Below, in pieces: positions 23,525 to 32,330 of a stretch of 64,000 nt of DNA. Each line of letters opens with the position of its first letter. Positions within the stretch are counted from its first letter, which is position 1. The stretch lies in the NCBI RefSeq assembly GCF_000620625.1, contig NZ_JIAW01000009.1, positions 124,001-188,000 on the forward strand, given 5' to 3'. A program made the position numbers and the translations under genes. The stretch comes from Mycobacterium sp. URHB0044. GTDB taxonomy: Bacteria; Actinomycetota; Actinomycetes; Mycobacteriales; Mycobacteriaceae. Below the pieces are notes generated by a model, which ran no database searches, had not been told where the DNA came from, and saw nothing but the letters and a program-made list of their open reading frames with translations.

Positions 23525-24169
23525 ATGCATGCCCAGTTGGTGTTGTTCGACGGCTTCGACCCGCTCGACGTGATCGGCCCCTTCGAAGTCCTCGCGGCCG
23601 GCGGCGATGCCGTCGACGGTGACCTGATCGTCGAATTGGTCTCCGCCGAGGGGCCGCGCCCGGTCGTCAGTGGCACCCTTGGATTGACGTTGCAAGCGAC
23701 GGCACAACTCGATCCGTCGAAGCCCGGCTACGTCATCGTGCCTGGCGCATCCGGGCCGATCGAGGGCGACCCCGATGAGATCGACACCATCCCGGTGCTC
23801 CTCGCCCGATTCGGTGAGACCGGCGCGATCGAGTTGATGCGCAAGGCGTTCGCGAACCCGGACGTCACGGTGGCGACGGTGTGCGGCGGTTCGCTCGCCT
23901 TGGCGATGGCAGGCCTGTTGGAGGGACGCAACGCGGTCACGCACGTCCTCGGCCTCGACGTGCTGGAGGCCACCGGTGTCAACGTGGTGCGCTCACGGGT
24001 GGTCGACGACGGTGACCTGGTGACGGCGGGCGGCGTGACCTCCGGTCTGGATCTGGGGCTGCATCTGCTGGAACGCAGCTACGGCCCGCGCGTCGCGATC
24101 GCCGTCGAGAAGCTGTTCGAGTACGAGCGACGGGGCACGGTGTGGAGGTCCGAAGACGACAACGAGTGA
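23525..24169 (+). CDS. DJ-1/PfpI family protein
   Basis: 214-residue cytosolic protein of the class I glutamine amidotransferase-like superfamily. The typical start QLVLFDGFDPLDVIGPFEVL and the nucleophile elbow TVATVCGGSLALAMAGLLEGR (Cys near 119) are clear, followed by THVLGLDVLEATG and ITSGLD-like VTSGLDLGLHLLER. Proteins of this type act as isonitrile hydratases, glyoxalases or ThiJ-like stress enzymes; which applies cannot be told. ATG 23525 is one of two closely spaced ATGs. A purine-rich repeat follows its stop. Confidence 0.87.
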   Translation: MHAQLVLFDGFDPLDVIGPFEVLAAGGDAVDGDLIVELVSAEGPRPVVSGTLGLTLQATAQLDPSKPGYVIVPGASGPIEGDPDEIDTIPVLLARFGETGAIELMRKAFANPDVTVATVCGGSLALAMAGLLEGRNAVTHVLGLDVLEATGVNVVRSRVVDDGDLVTAGGVTSGLDLGLHLLERSYGPRVAIAVEKLFEYERRGTVWRSEDDNE

Positions 24170-24218
24170 GGATCGCAGCGAGGAACGAGCGAGGACCGGA
24201 GCGAGGAGGAGTCGAGGC
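24168..24218. repeat. Purine-rich GAGCGAGGA-type short repeats
   Basis: Several imperfect copies of a GCGAGGA-like unit (AGCGAGGAACGAGCGAGGAC and so on) fill the gap between two genes on the plus strand. The strand asymmetry and repeat unit resemble intergenic spacers I have seen in actinobacterial genomes. It includes GGAGCGAGGAGGAG, which could serve as a ribosome site for the next gene. Confidence 0.5.
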
Positions 24219-24527
24219 ATGGGCGCTGCCATAACGGGAGATTGGGACGTCACGATCAAGACGCCGATCGGATCGCTGGCCGTCGCGTACGCGTTCACCG
24301 AGTCAGACGGCGCGATCACCGGCAGCGCGACGGGCAGGGGTGAGACGGTATCGCTTCGCGACGTCGTCGTTGACGGACAACGGGTTACGTGGCGTCAGTC
24401 GGTGACCAAGCCCATGCGGCTGAACCTGGAGTTCGACGTCGTGATCGACGGCGACCGATTGTCCGGTCATTCGAAAGCCGGTCGGCTACCGCGTTCGGCG
24501 GTGACGGGTGTGCGTCGGGTTACGTGA
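24219..24527 (+). CDS. Small lipocalin-like hypothetical protein
   Basis: 102-residue protein of unknown function with alternating short beta strands (GDWDVTIKTPIGSLAVAYAF, GEFV-free, WRQSVTKPMRLNLEFDVVID). There is no signal peptide, no cysteine and no catalytic motif. The pattern GxWxVxIxTPxG is reminiscent of small beta-barrel ligand-binding proteins, but I cannot name the family. ATG 24219 is preceded by a purine-rich stretch. It lies 49 bases after the DJ-1 gene, probably in the same transcript, and overlaps the convergent acyl-CoA synthetase gene by eight bases. Confidence 0.65.
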   Translation: MGAAITGDWDVTIKTPIGSLAVAYAFTESDGAITGSATGRGETVSLRDVVVDGQRVTWRQSVTKPMRLNLEFDVVIDGDRLSGHSKAGRLPRSAVTGVRRVT

Positions 24528-26151
24528 GCTCGCACCCTTCGTACTCGCCTTTCTCCCACGCCTCGCGGATGGCGAACTTCTGGACCTTTCCGGATCCCGT
24601 CAAGGGATAACCATCGACGGCGTACCACCGCGTGGGTGTCTTCTGTGGCGACATGTGAGCGCGCATGTGAGAGGTCAGCTCGGCGACGGTAGGCGGCGCG
24701 GCCGGCTCGCGTAGCCGAACGAACGCACCGACGACCTCTCCCCAGCGCTCGTCGGGCAGGCCCACGACCACAGCCTCCGCGATGGCGGGATGACGGTAGA
24801 GGACTTCTTCGATCTCTGCCGGAAAGTGGTTCTCCCCGCCGCGGATGATCATGTCCTTGAGTCGGCCGACGATTCGGCAGTAGCCCCGTTCGTCCATCGT
24901 CGCCAAGTCGCCGGTGCGGACCCAGCCGTCCGAGGTCAACGTCTTGGCGGACGCGTCTGGCATCTCGAAGTAGCGAAGCATCGCGAAGCCTCGCGCCCAC
25001 AGCTCCCCCGATGCGCCAATCGGCACGGTCTCCAACGAGGCCGGATCGACGATTCGTACCTCTAGGTGGGGCAACGGCTTTCCGACGGTCAATCCCTTGT
25101 CCGCGGCACTGTCGGACGGCAACCCGTTGGTGATCACCGGCGAGCATTCGGTCTGGCCATAGATGATCGTGAAGGTGACGCCGAGCGTGTCCTCGACGCG
25201 CCGCACGAGCGCCTCTGGCACCTGAGCACCACCCGCCACGACCGACCGCAATGATGAGAGATCCCTCCGCGAAAGGTCAGGATGTTCCATCCCGGCGATG
25301 AGCATCGTTGGTACGCCGGCTGCGAACCACGGCCGCTCCCGCTCAATCAACTCGAGGAACCGGCCGGGTTCGAACATTGGCATCAGGATGAGTTTCGCGC
25401 GCCGGTCCAGAGCCCCGAGCACCGCCATCACGCACCCGGCCGTGTGGAACAGCGGCATCGGCGTCAGCATGCCGACCCCATCGGGGATTTCGACCCTGTC
25501 GACCCACAGCCGCGCATTGTTGACGATGCTGGCGTGGCGCAGCATGACGCCCTTGGGACGGCCGGTCGTGCCACTCGTGTATTGGATCTGCGCCGGGTCG
25601 TCGGCGTGGACGGTCGGCAGCGCGAAGTCGCGCTCGCCGGCCTCGGCCATGAGTTCGTCGAACAGATCGAGCCGTAGCACGTGACGCAGATCGGGCAGCT
25701 CCGCGCGGATCGCCTCAATGTGTGCGGTCAGGGGGTTGCCGCGGACCTCGGGCACGAGGAACACCCCGGCCGCTCGCGACTGGGCGAGGATGTACGCCGC
25801 CTCAGCAGGCTGCAGGCTCGGATTGACGGTCACCACAGTCACTCCGGCCAGTGCGGCACCGTACTCGAGGATCACCCACTCCGGCAGATTGTGCGCCCAG
25901 ATCGCCACGTGTTCGCCAGGCACGAAGTGTCGCAGAAGGAGGCGGGCACAGCGTTCCGCATCACTGAGCAACTCCGAATAGGTCCACTGCCGTCGGTCAT
26001 TCGTCGGCAGTCCCTCGACGAGCGCGACGCGGTCGGGCACCTCGGCAGCGACCTCTCGCAGCCGACTGCCGACCGTCGCGTCCTCCAATAGGGTCGGCCC
26101 GCCGCCGTCGGGAATCCAGTGCGAGCTCGTCAACCGTGAAACCGTACTCAT
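24520..26151 (-). CDS. FadD-type acyl-CoA synthetase (AMP-binding)
   Basis: 543-residue adenylate-forming enzyme activating a fatty or other carboxylic acid to its CoA thioester. Signature motifs are IQYTSGTTGRPKGVMLRHAS (P-loop), YGQTECSPVITNG, GWVRTGDLATMDERGYCRIVGR with the hinge, and the catalytic lysine in TGSGKVQKFAIRE. Start ATG 26149-26151 (MSTVSRLTSSHW); the longer frame upstream lies in the acyl-CoA dehydrogenase gene. It is 16 bases after that gene and is the last member of a four-gene operon. Chain-length specificity cannot be read. Confidence 0.93.
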   Translation of the reverse strand: MSTVSRLTSSHWIPDGGGPTLLEDATVGSRLREVAAEVPDRVALVEGLPTNDRRQWTYSELLSDAERCARLLLRHFVPGEHVAIWAHNLPEWVILEYGAALAGVTVVTVNPSLQPAEAAYILAQSRAAGVFLVPEVRGNPLTAHIEAIRAELPDLRHVLRLDLFDELMAEAGERDFALPTVHADDPAQIQYTSGTTGRPKGVMLRHASIVNNARLWVDRVEIPDGVGMLTPMPLFHTAGCVMAVLGALDRRAKLILMPMFEPGRFLELIERERPWFAAGVPTMLIAGMEHPDLSRRDLSSLRSVVAGGAQVPEALVRRVEDTLGVTFTIIYGQTECSPVITNGLPSDSAADKGLTVGKPLPHLEVRIVDPASLETVPIGASGELWARGFAMLRYFEMPDASAKTLTSDGWVRTGDLATMDERGYCRIVGRLKDMIIRGGENHFPAEIEEVLYRHPAIAEAVVVGLPDERWGEVVGAFVRLREPAAPPTVAELTSHMRAHMSPQKTPTRWYAVDGYPLTGSGKVQKFAIREAWEKGEYEGCELT

Positions 26152-26167
26152 TCGTCCCCCCGGACTT

Positions 26168-27907
26168 TCAGGGCGCCATTTCGTAGGCACCGTCGTACGC
26201 CTTGACCCGCTCCCACATGCGGTTGAAGCGGTCCGCATCGGGCACCGGCTTGCGGATCGCATCGACCACCCAGTCCTGCTGAGCCCGGGTCGAGGTCGGC
26301 TTGCCGTGCAGCGCAACGGCATACGTGCTGAAGTCGCGGATCTGGAAGTCGAAGATCGAATCGACGATGTCGTCGTCGAGGCCCGTCAACGCGGCCTGCT
26401 CGAGGATGAGCTGTCCGTAGACGATGAGCGAGAACAGGTGCCCGACGGTCAACATGAAGTCCAGGTCCTTCTGCTGCTCGGCATCGGGTGCCGCAGTGGC
26501 GAGCAGCGTCCGGAACGCCTCGGCTTGTTCGTGGAACCGTGCGACGTTCGGAATGTGTGCGTGCTGTTCGTACACCGGCGCCCAGTCGGCGAACTGCACC
26601 TTGCCGGCCCCACGGGTCGGGCCCTGCTTCCAGAAGAAGACGTCGTCGGCTGCCTCGTTGCGGGTCGGAATCGGTGGGTATTCCTTGGGATTGAACATGT
26701 AGTTCGGCATGAACTTGAGCACGAGGCCGACGTTCACGTGCACGGTTCCCTCCAACCGCGGCAGCGTGCCGATGACCTGAGCGACCAAGCGGAACATCGT
26801 GTTCTTCTCGTAGCCCTTGGCGGCGATCACGTCGTGCAGCGACCGCAGGACGGTCTCGCCCTCCATCGTGACCTTGGCCTTGGTCATCGGGTTGAACAGC
26901 AGATAGCGCCGGTCCTCGAGGCTCGCGCTGCGGAAGTAGTCGACCGCGCGCTGACTGAACGCCTTCATCGCGATCAGCCGCGCGTAGGAGTCGACGAAGT
27001 TCACGCGCACGTGCGTGAAGTCGGTCACCGGGTTGCCGTAGAGGATGCGGTTCTGCGCGTGCGTGATCGCCTCGTAGAACGCGTGCTCGGCCATCCCGAT
27101 CGACGCCGAGCACAGATTGAACTTGCCGACGTTCACCGTATTCAGCGCCGCCGCAAAGGCTTCCACGCCGGTGTGCAGGATGTCCTCCGCACGCACCGGA
27201 TAGTTCTCCAGCCGGAAGGTGCTGACGTAGATCTGCATGTGCACGACGTTGTCGATCAGGTGGTAGTTCTCGTGTCGGCTGTCCACGGCGAAGAACACGT
27301 ACGCGTCATTCCCCTCCACGTCACCGCGCCGCCCGAACACCGACACCAAACTCGCGACGTTGCCGTTGCCGATGTAGTACTTCTCCCCCGACGCCCGGAA
27401 CAGGATGCCGTTCGCACGGTCCTCCTCGCTCGCAGGCACGAGCACCAGGTCGGTGTTGTACACGTCGGCGCCGTGCTCGCGCTCGGACAGCCCGAATGCC
27501 ATCACCTCCCCCGCCTCCAGGTCGTCGGCCGCCCTGAGTTTGGCGTCCTTGTTCTCGCTCTGCCAGACCGGCCCGAGACCAAGGATGGTGACCTGCTCGG
27601 TGTACCAGTAGGTGAGGCCGTAAAACCCGAGGATCTCGCCGAGGGCGGCGTTCCGCGCTGCGTCCCAACGCTTGTCGGGGTTGCCGTCGGCGAACTCGGA
27701 TGGCGTGAGGAACGTGGCGAACAGCTTTTCCCGCTTGACGAAGTCGATGAACTCACCGGGCCACCGCGCCGAGAGGTCGTCGTCGAGCAGGCGCTTCTTG
27801 CCTTGACCCTCGAACCAGTCGATGGTGGCGCGCAGCAGCCGACGTGTCTCGGCATCGAATTGCGGTGGGTCGTAGGTGTTGGGGTCGAAGAGGAGACTGT
27901 CTCTCAT
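26168..27907 (-). CDS. Acyl-CoA dehydrogenase family protein
   Basis: 579-residue FAD enzyme of the acyl-CoA dehydrogenase fold, larger than the usual 380-420 residues, with an extended C-terminal half. Recognisable are MAFGLSEREHGADVYNTDLVL (substrate/FAD loop), GEKYYIGNGNVASLVSVFGR, LCSASIGMAEHAFYEAITHAQNRILYGNPV (helical domain) and the glycine-poor C-terminal helices. Position between an Hsp70-like gene and a FadD suggests beta-oxidation-like degradation or modification of a CoA ester. The 9-base gap to the upstream gene implies one transcript. I cannot identify a specific catalytic base with confidence. Confidence 0.88.
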   Translation of the reverse strand: MRDSLLFDPNTYDPPQFDAETRRLLRATIDWFEGQGKKRLLDDDLSARWPGEFIDFVKREKLFATFLTPSEFADGNPDKRWDAARNAALGEILGFYGLTYWYTEQVTILGLGPVWQSENKDAKLRAADDLEAGEVMAFGLSEREHGADVYNTDLVLVPASEEDRANGILFRASGEKYYIGNGNVASLVSVFGRRGDVEGNDAYVFFAVDSRHENYHLIDNVVHMQIYVSTFRLENYPVRAEDILHTGVEAFAAALNTVNVGKFNLCSASIGMAEHAFYEAITHAQNRILYGNPVTDFTHVRVNFVDSYARLIAMKAFSQRAVDYFRSASLEDRRYLLFNPMTKAKVTMEGETVLRSLHDVIAAKGYEKNTMFRLVAQVIGTLPRLEGTVHVNVGLVLKFMPNYMFNPKEYPPIPTRNEAADDVFFWKQGPTRGAGKVQFADWAPVYEQHAHIPNVARFHEQAEAFRTLLATAAPDAEQQKDLDFMLTVGHLFSLIVYGQLILEQAALTGLDDDIVDSIFDFQIRDFSTYAVALHGKPTSTRAQQDWVVDAIRKPVPDADRFNRMWERVKAYDGAYEMAP

Positions 27908-27916
27908 GGCGCGAGC

Positions 27917-29677
27917 CTAGGGCGGCGGCGGCTGGAAAGGCGCCGGAACGAACGGCAGACCGGGAATCGTCTCGTACGGCAGCGTCGGGATCAACGGCGG
28001 CTGCGTCGTTTCCGGCGGCGGAGGGGGCGGTGTCTCGGGTGGAGGTGGTGGCGGTTCCTCGGTGGGCGGAGGCGGGGGTGGCGGGGACTCGGTGACCGTC
28101 ACAGGGGGTTGTGGCCGCGGGACGACCGTTCGGGTTTGTGGCGCCTGGGGCTGCGCCGGCGCGGGCTCCGCCGGGGGCGGGAGCGGCGCGGGGGTGGACG
28201 GCACGGTAGCCGTGATCGACGGTGTGGTGGTCGGCGTCGTGATGGTCGAGGGCGTTGGGTCGTCGTCCCGGTTGAGCAACACGATGGCCGCGGCGATCGC
28301 CGCAAGCAACACCGCGATGCCCGCGGCGACGATGACGAACGGATGGCGGTACCAGGGCAGCGGCGCGGCCCCATCCCGGTCGGGCTCGTCCGGCTCCGCG
28401 AACGCGATCAGGGGACGTGGGCCGTCACCTAGCTGGCCGGCGCCGAAGGCCGCCTCGTCGCCGTAGTCCGGTGCGGGTGCCACGTCCGGAATGTCCTGGG
28501 CGTCTGACCACGCCAACGCCGCGGGTGTACCCGACGTCGCCTGCTCCGCCGGGTTGGGCGCGACGGCCGCGGCAGCAGCGGTCGCGGCAGCGGCGGCCCC
28601 GACCGCGGGCAGCGCGGCCATCGAGGTGGCGCCTTCCTCGACCGTGCCGCGCGCGGCTTTGAGTCCCGACCCGATGGCGGCAGCCAACTCGGGCTGCGCA
28701 CCGGTCACGATGGGGACCCGCAGGTGCTCCGACAGCGTCGTCGTGATGATCGGAATGCGCGCACCGCCGCCGACCGACGCCACGGCAACCAGATCTGCTG
28801 GACGAATTCCGCTGCGCTGCAACGTATCCTGCAGCTCATCCATGAACCCGGCCAGCGGCGGGCGGATCGCGTCATCGAGTTCGTTGCGGGTGAGTCGAAC
28901 CTCGCCGCGATGCGCGGGCAGATCGGCGGTCAGGGAGGTCACCGCGGCGGTGGACAGCCGCTCCTTGGCCGCCCGGCATTGCGCCCGGAGCCGGGTGAGC
29001 GACCCGATGGCCGAGGTGCCCGACAGATCCATCGAGCCCGCTTCCGACAGGTCGGCGATCACGCGGGTGAGCAGCGCCTGATCAATCAGGTCGCCGGACA
29101 GGTCGGGATATCGGACCGTCGGGGCAAGGGGTGCGAATCCGTGCCCGGCGTCGGCGAGGGTGATGCTGGTGCCCGTGCCGCCGAAGTCGCACAGCGCGAT
29201 CACCCCGCGGGCGGGGACACCCGGGGCGTGTTGCAGCGCCGTCAAGGCGGCCACGGCGTCCGAGAACAGCGGTGCGGGGGTGCCGAATTCGGGCACCGCC
29301 GCGAGCGCGCCACGCAGCGCATCGACGGCCGGCGGCCGCCAGTGCGCGGGATGGGCGACGCCGACCGGACCCGCGGGTGGTTGGCCGCGGGTCACGGCGT
29401 ACAGCATCGAGCGCAGTGCGTCGGCGAGCAGCACCTCGGCGCGGTGCGACGACCCGTCGGAGGCAACGATTCCCACCGGATCTCCGACCCGGTCGACGAA
29501 GCCGTTGATGATCAAGCCACGTTCACTCGCCAGATTCGGGTTCTCGCTGGGCAGGCCAACCTCGGGCGGCCGGTGCGGATACCGCGTCAGCACGGCCGTT
29601 CGCGTCACCGCCGCCCGGTCGACCACCACTGCGGTGAGGTTGGTGGCACCGATCGAAAGACCTAACCCGGAAGCCAT
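27917..29677 (-). CDS. Membrane-anchored Hsp70-like ATPase with proline-rich tail
   Basis: 586-residue protein. Residues 1-345 follow the actin-like ATPase fold of Hsp70: LGLSIGATNLTAVVVD (phosphate 1), ALCDFGGTGTSITLADAG (phosphate 2, residues 161-178), and VASVGGGARIPIITTTLSEH (adenosine motif, about 299-318). There is no Hsp70 peptide-binding domain; instead an Ala-rich linker leads to one membrane segment (HPFVIVAAGIAVLLAAIAAAIV, about 445-466) and an outside tail of about 120 residues dominated by Pro and Thr. Part of a four-gene operon. Mycobacteria have several such proteins; their function is unknown. The catalytic competence for ATP is not certain. Confidence 0.82.
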   Translation of the reverse strand: MASGLGLSIGATNLTAVVVDRAAVTRTAVLTRYPHRPPEVGLPSENPNLASERGLIINGFVDRVGDPVGIVASDGSSHRAEVLLADALRSMLYAVTRGQPPAGPVGVAHPAHWRPPAVDALRGALAAVPEFGTPAPLFSDAVAALTALQHAPGVPARGVIALCDFGGTGTSITLADAGHGFAPLAPTVRYPDLSGDLIDQALLTRVIADLSEAGSMDLSGTSAIGSLTRLRAQCRAAKERLSTAAVTSLTADLPAHRGEVRLTRNELDDAIRPPLAGFMDELQDTLQRSGIRPADLVAVASVGGGARIPIITTTLSEHLRVPIVTGAQPELAAAIGSGLKAARGTVEEGATSMAALPAVGAAAAATAAAAAVAPNPAEQATSGTPAALAWSDAQDIPDVAPAPDYGDEAAFGAGQLGDGPRPLIAFAEPDEPDRDGAAPLPWYRHPFVIVAAGIAVLLAAIAAAIVLLNRDDDPTPSTITTPTTTPSITATVPSTPAPLPPPAEPAPAQPQAPQTRTVVPRPQPPVTVTESPPPPPPPTEEPPPPPPETPPPPPPETTQPPLIPTLPYETIPGLPFVPAPFQPPPP

Positions 29678-29678
29678 G

Positions 29679-30752
29679 TCAGCGAATCGTGCCCGCTCCC
29701 GCGATCAGCGGGAGATCCAATGGGGTGACCCAGCCCGGCGGCAGATCGTTGACGGCCGGCACCGCGTTGAGAGCGCGAAGGCCGGTCGCCAGGCAGCCGG
29801 CCGCTGCCGCGTCGCGGCCGGAGCCGTCGGTGAACCGGAACGCCGTCTCCTGGAAGATGCTTGGGGTGCCCTGGATGTCGACGCGGTAGACGTCGTTCTC
29901 GTTGCCCGACGGCCAGTCCGGCGCCGCGTCGTCGCCGATCCGGTTGACGTGCTCCAACTGGATGCGGGTCTCGCCCTTGAACACGCCGTTGATGGTGAAC
30001 CGGACCGCGGCGACGTTGCCCGGTGCGATGATCCCCTTCGCGGTCTTGCGTTCGTTCGGCGTCACCCACTTGTCCCAGGTCGTGGTGATGCCGTCGAGTT
30101 CGATGCCCGCCGCGTGGGCGATCATCGGAACCGTTGCGCCCCAGGCGAAGACGAGGATGTCCGGCGTCTCGAGCAGCGGGCGGTGCTCGGGCGGTTTGCC
30201 GATGCCCATCTCGTACTCGTAGTCACCTTCGTAGTTGGTGTAGTCCAGCAGTTCGGAGGCCCGCACCGTGCGGATCTCCGAGCACAACCCCATCAGCGTC
30301 ATCGGGAAGAGGTCATTGGCGAACCCGGGATCAATGCCGGTGGTGAAGCACGACGACTGCCCGGCCTCGCACGCGTCGGTGATCGGTTGAATCCAATTCG
30401 GCGGGTTCAGCGCCATCTTCGGCCACACCCACGGCGTCATCGACGTGGAGCACACATCGATGCCCGCGCGCAGGAAGCGGGTGATGAGCGCGATGTTGTC
30501 GTCGGCGTGCGCAGCCGTCGGGCCGTAGTGCACCAGCGCGTCGGGCCGCAGTGCGATCAGCGCGTCGACGTCGTCGGTGGCCGTCAGCGCCAACGACCTA
30601 CCTAGGCCGCATATCTCACCGACGTCGCGGCCAACCTTCTCGGGATTGCTGACGCCGACCCCGACGAGGTCGAACTGCGGGTGCTTGACGATCTCCGTGA
30701 TCACCATCTTGCCGACGAAACCCGTGCCCCAGACCACGACCCGCTTGGTCAT
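29679..30752 (-). CDS. NAD(P)-binding oxidoreductase, DapB/diaminopentanoate dehydrogenase-like
   Basis: 357-residue protein with an N-terminal Rossmann fold (KRVVVWGTGFVGKMVITEIV, GxGxxG) and a C-terminal dihydrodipicolinate-reductase-like domain. Mycobacterial genomes encode many of these as NAD(P)H-dependent amine dehydrogenase family proteins of unknown substrate. ATG 30750-30752 was chosen by fold and by the GGAAGG upstream; a longer frame to 30929 has no family features. First gene of the operon leading to the Hsp70-like, acyl-CoA dehydrogenase and acyl-CoA synthetase genes; only one base separates its stop from the Hsp70-like start. Confidence 0.82.
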   Translation of the reverse strand: MTKRVVVWGTGFVGKMVITEIVKHPQFDLVGVGVSNPEKVGRDVGEICGLGRSLALTATDDVDALIALRPDALVHYGPTAAHADDNIALITRFLRAGIDVCSTSMTPWVWPKMALNPPNWIQPITDACEAGQSSCFTTGIDPGFANDLFPMTLMGLCSEIRTVRASELLDYTNYEGDYEYEMGIGKPPEHRPLLETPDILVFAWGATVPMIAHAAGIELDGITTTWDKWVTPNERKTAKGIIAPGNVAAVRFTINGVFKGETRIQLEHVNRIGDDAAPDWPSGNENDVYRVDIQGTPSIFQETAFRFTDGSGRDAAAAGCLATGLRALNAVPAVNDLPPGWVTPLDLPLIAGAGTIR

Positions 30753-30896
30753 CTGCCGCCTTCCACGGTTAGCTGCGTTGTCTTCGGTTACCGGCTTCAC
30801 CATAGGCGGGTTCGCTGCTCCAGCGGGCAAAACCGGGGCAGGAGGGGAATGATCGCGACGTGGCGCGCATTGACCACGTCGGACGTCAAGCATGAT

Positions 30897-30914
30897 CGGT
30901 CCGAGCATGGACCG
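30897..30914. promoter_or_regulatory. CGGTCC-N6-GGACCG inverted repeat
   Basis: Perfect six-base arms 18 bases before the SDR ATG (30933), in the 180-base region divergent between the SDR and the oxidoreductase operon. Size and position suit an operator for either side. No regulator gene is adjacent. Confidence 0.4.
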
Positions 30915-30932
30915 GCACCGAAAGGACACGAG

Positions 30933-31703
30933 ATGACCGCAACATCCGAGGGCACGACGAGCGCGCTACCGCTGACGGGACGCCGGGCGCTGGTGACGGG
31001 CGGCTCGCGCGGCATCGGCGCCGAGATCGTGCGCCGGTTGGCCGCCGACGGTGCCGCCGTCGCCTTCACCTATGGCGCATCGGCCGTGGAGGCCGAGAAG
31101 TTGACCGCCGAGGTCGAGGCCGGCGGTGGAACCGCGGTCGCGATTCAGGCCGATAGTGCCGACGCAGAGCAGGTCGTCAGGTCGGTCGACGAGACGGTGT
31201 CGTCGCTTGGCGGGCTGGACATTCTGGTCAACAACGCCGGCGTGGCATACGGCGCCGACATCGAGTCGTTCCCGATGGAACAGTTCGACCGGATGGTCGC
31301 GATCAACGTCAAGAGCATCTTCACCGCAACCCAGCGGGCCGTTCCGCACCTCGGCGAGGGCGGCCGCATCATCAACATCGGCAGCATCAATGCCGACCGG
31401 GTGCCGCAGGCCGGCTTCTCGGTATACGCCATGACCAAAGCGGCGGTCGCCGGAATGACGCGTGGGCTCGCCCGCGAACTCGGGCCCCGCGGAATCACGG
31501 TCAACAACGTCCAACCGGGGCCCATTGCCACCGACATGAATCCCGAGGACGGCCCGTTCGCCGAGGCGGCAATGGCGTTGCTCGCCGTCGGGCACTACGG
31601 CCGGACCCAAGACATTGCCAGTGTGGTCGGCTTCCTGGCAGGGCCGGAAGCAGGCTACGTGACGGGCGCCAATTGGAACGTGGACGGCGGCTTCACGGTC
31701 TGA
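30933..31703 (+). CDS. Short-chain dehydrogenase/reductase (3-oxoacyl-ACP reductase-like)
   Basis: 256-residue classical SDR. The cofactor motif TGGSRGIGAEIVRRLAADG (TGxxxGxG) is at about residue 22, NNAG follows in LDILVNNAGVAYG, and the catalytic Ser-Tyr-Lys are in INIGSINADRV and YAMTKAAVAG. PGPIATDMNP matches the family after the active site. The arginine after TGGS suggests NADPH preference. ATG 30933 has AAAGGA about eight bases upstream. Substrate is unknown; FabG-like by sequence. Transcribed away from the operon at 24520-30752. Confidence 0.92.
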   Translation: MTATSEGTTSALPLTGRRALVTGGSRGIGAEIVRRLAADGAAVAFTYGASAVEAEKLTAEVEAGGGTAVAIQADSADAEQVVRSVDETVSSLGGLDILVNNAGVAYGADIESFPMEQFDRMVAINVKSIFTATQRAVPHLGEGGRIINIGSINADRVPQAGFSVYAMTKAAVAGMTRGLARELGPRGITVNNVQPGPIATDMNPEDGPFAEAAMALLAVGHYGRTQDIASVVGFLAGPEAGYVTGANWNVDGGFTV

Positions 31704-31715
31704 GCCAAACCCGCC

Positions 31716-32240
31716 TCAGAAGCAGCGCCGGAGACCGCCGGGCTCGCAGTAGAGCGGGTAGCGCTGGACCGGGATCGGCAGCGGCCCCTTGTAGGCCAGC
31801 GTGAACGGGTGCGTTTCGATGTTGGCGGGCACACCGCACACGTCGTTGTGCGACAGCGATCGCGTACCGGTCATGGTGAGGTCGTCGAACTCGTAGATGT
31901 CCAGCTGCGGCGCCGTGCTGCCGTCCGGGCACTTGAAGCCGTCCAGCATGTTGACCGAGTAGGACCAGACACCACCGGTCAATCGCGCTGCGCCGGGACT
32001 GACCTTCGTCGACGGAGTGGCTGCGACGTGCAGCGTGCAGGCCACCGGCAGCTCCAGGTTGACCCGCAGGTCGCCGACCGTGGGAACGCACGTCGGGTAA
32101 ATGGTCCAGTCGGCGACGATGTCGCCCTGGGTGTAGGTGTAGATGCCCTCCATCACCTGATCGGCATGGGCCGGTCCGGCGGATCCGAACATCACACTCG
32201 CCAAGACGGCGGCGACTGCGAGCACGCGGGCGATCGTCAT
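31716..32240 (-). CDS. Secreted protein of unknown function
   Basis: 174-residue protein with a Sec signal: MTIARVLAVAAVLASVMFGS then AGPAHADQ, cleavage likely after AHA. The mature part has about six cysteines (YPTCVPTV, PVACTLHV, GFKCPDG, NDVCGVP, LYCEPGG, LRRCF) that could form three disulfides and shows a beta-rich pattern. This layout, with a VMEGIYTYTQGDIVADWTIY start, is common in mycobacterial secreted hypothetical proteins. ATG 32238-32240 puts the signal at the N-terminus; a longer frame is possible. Its stop is 12 bases from the convergent SDR stop. Confidence 0.78.
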   Translation of the reverse strand: MTIARVLAVAAVLASVMFGSAGPAHADQVMEGIYTYTQGDIVADWTIYPTCVPTVGDLRVNLELPVACTLHVAATPSTKVSPGAARLTGGVWSYSVNMLDGFKCPDGSTAPQLDIYEFDDLTMTGTRSLSHNDVCGVPANIETHPFTLAYKGPLPIPVQRYPLYCEPGGLRRCF

Positions 32241-32330
32241 GCCGACGAGTATCGCAGTGTGCCCCAGCAAAGTCACCGCTTTGTCCGACGTGGCATCGGC
32301 GCACGCACGGCGCCATGAGAAGGTGCAGCC

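Noticed and set aside
26306..28432. 708-codon open frame antisense to acyl-CoA dehydrogenase and Hsp70-like genes
   Set aside because: Low-complexity shadow of two well-supported genes on the other strand.
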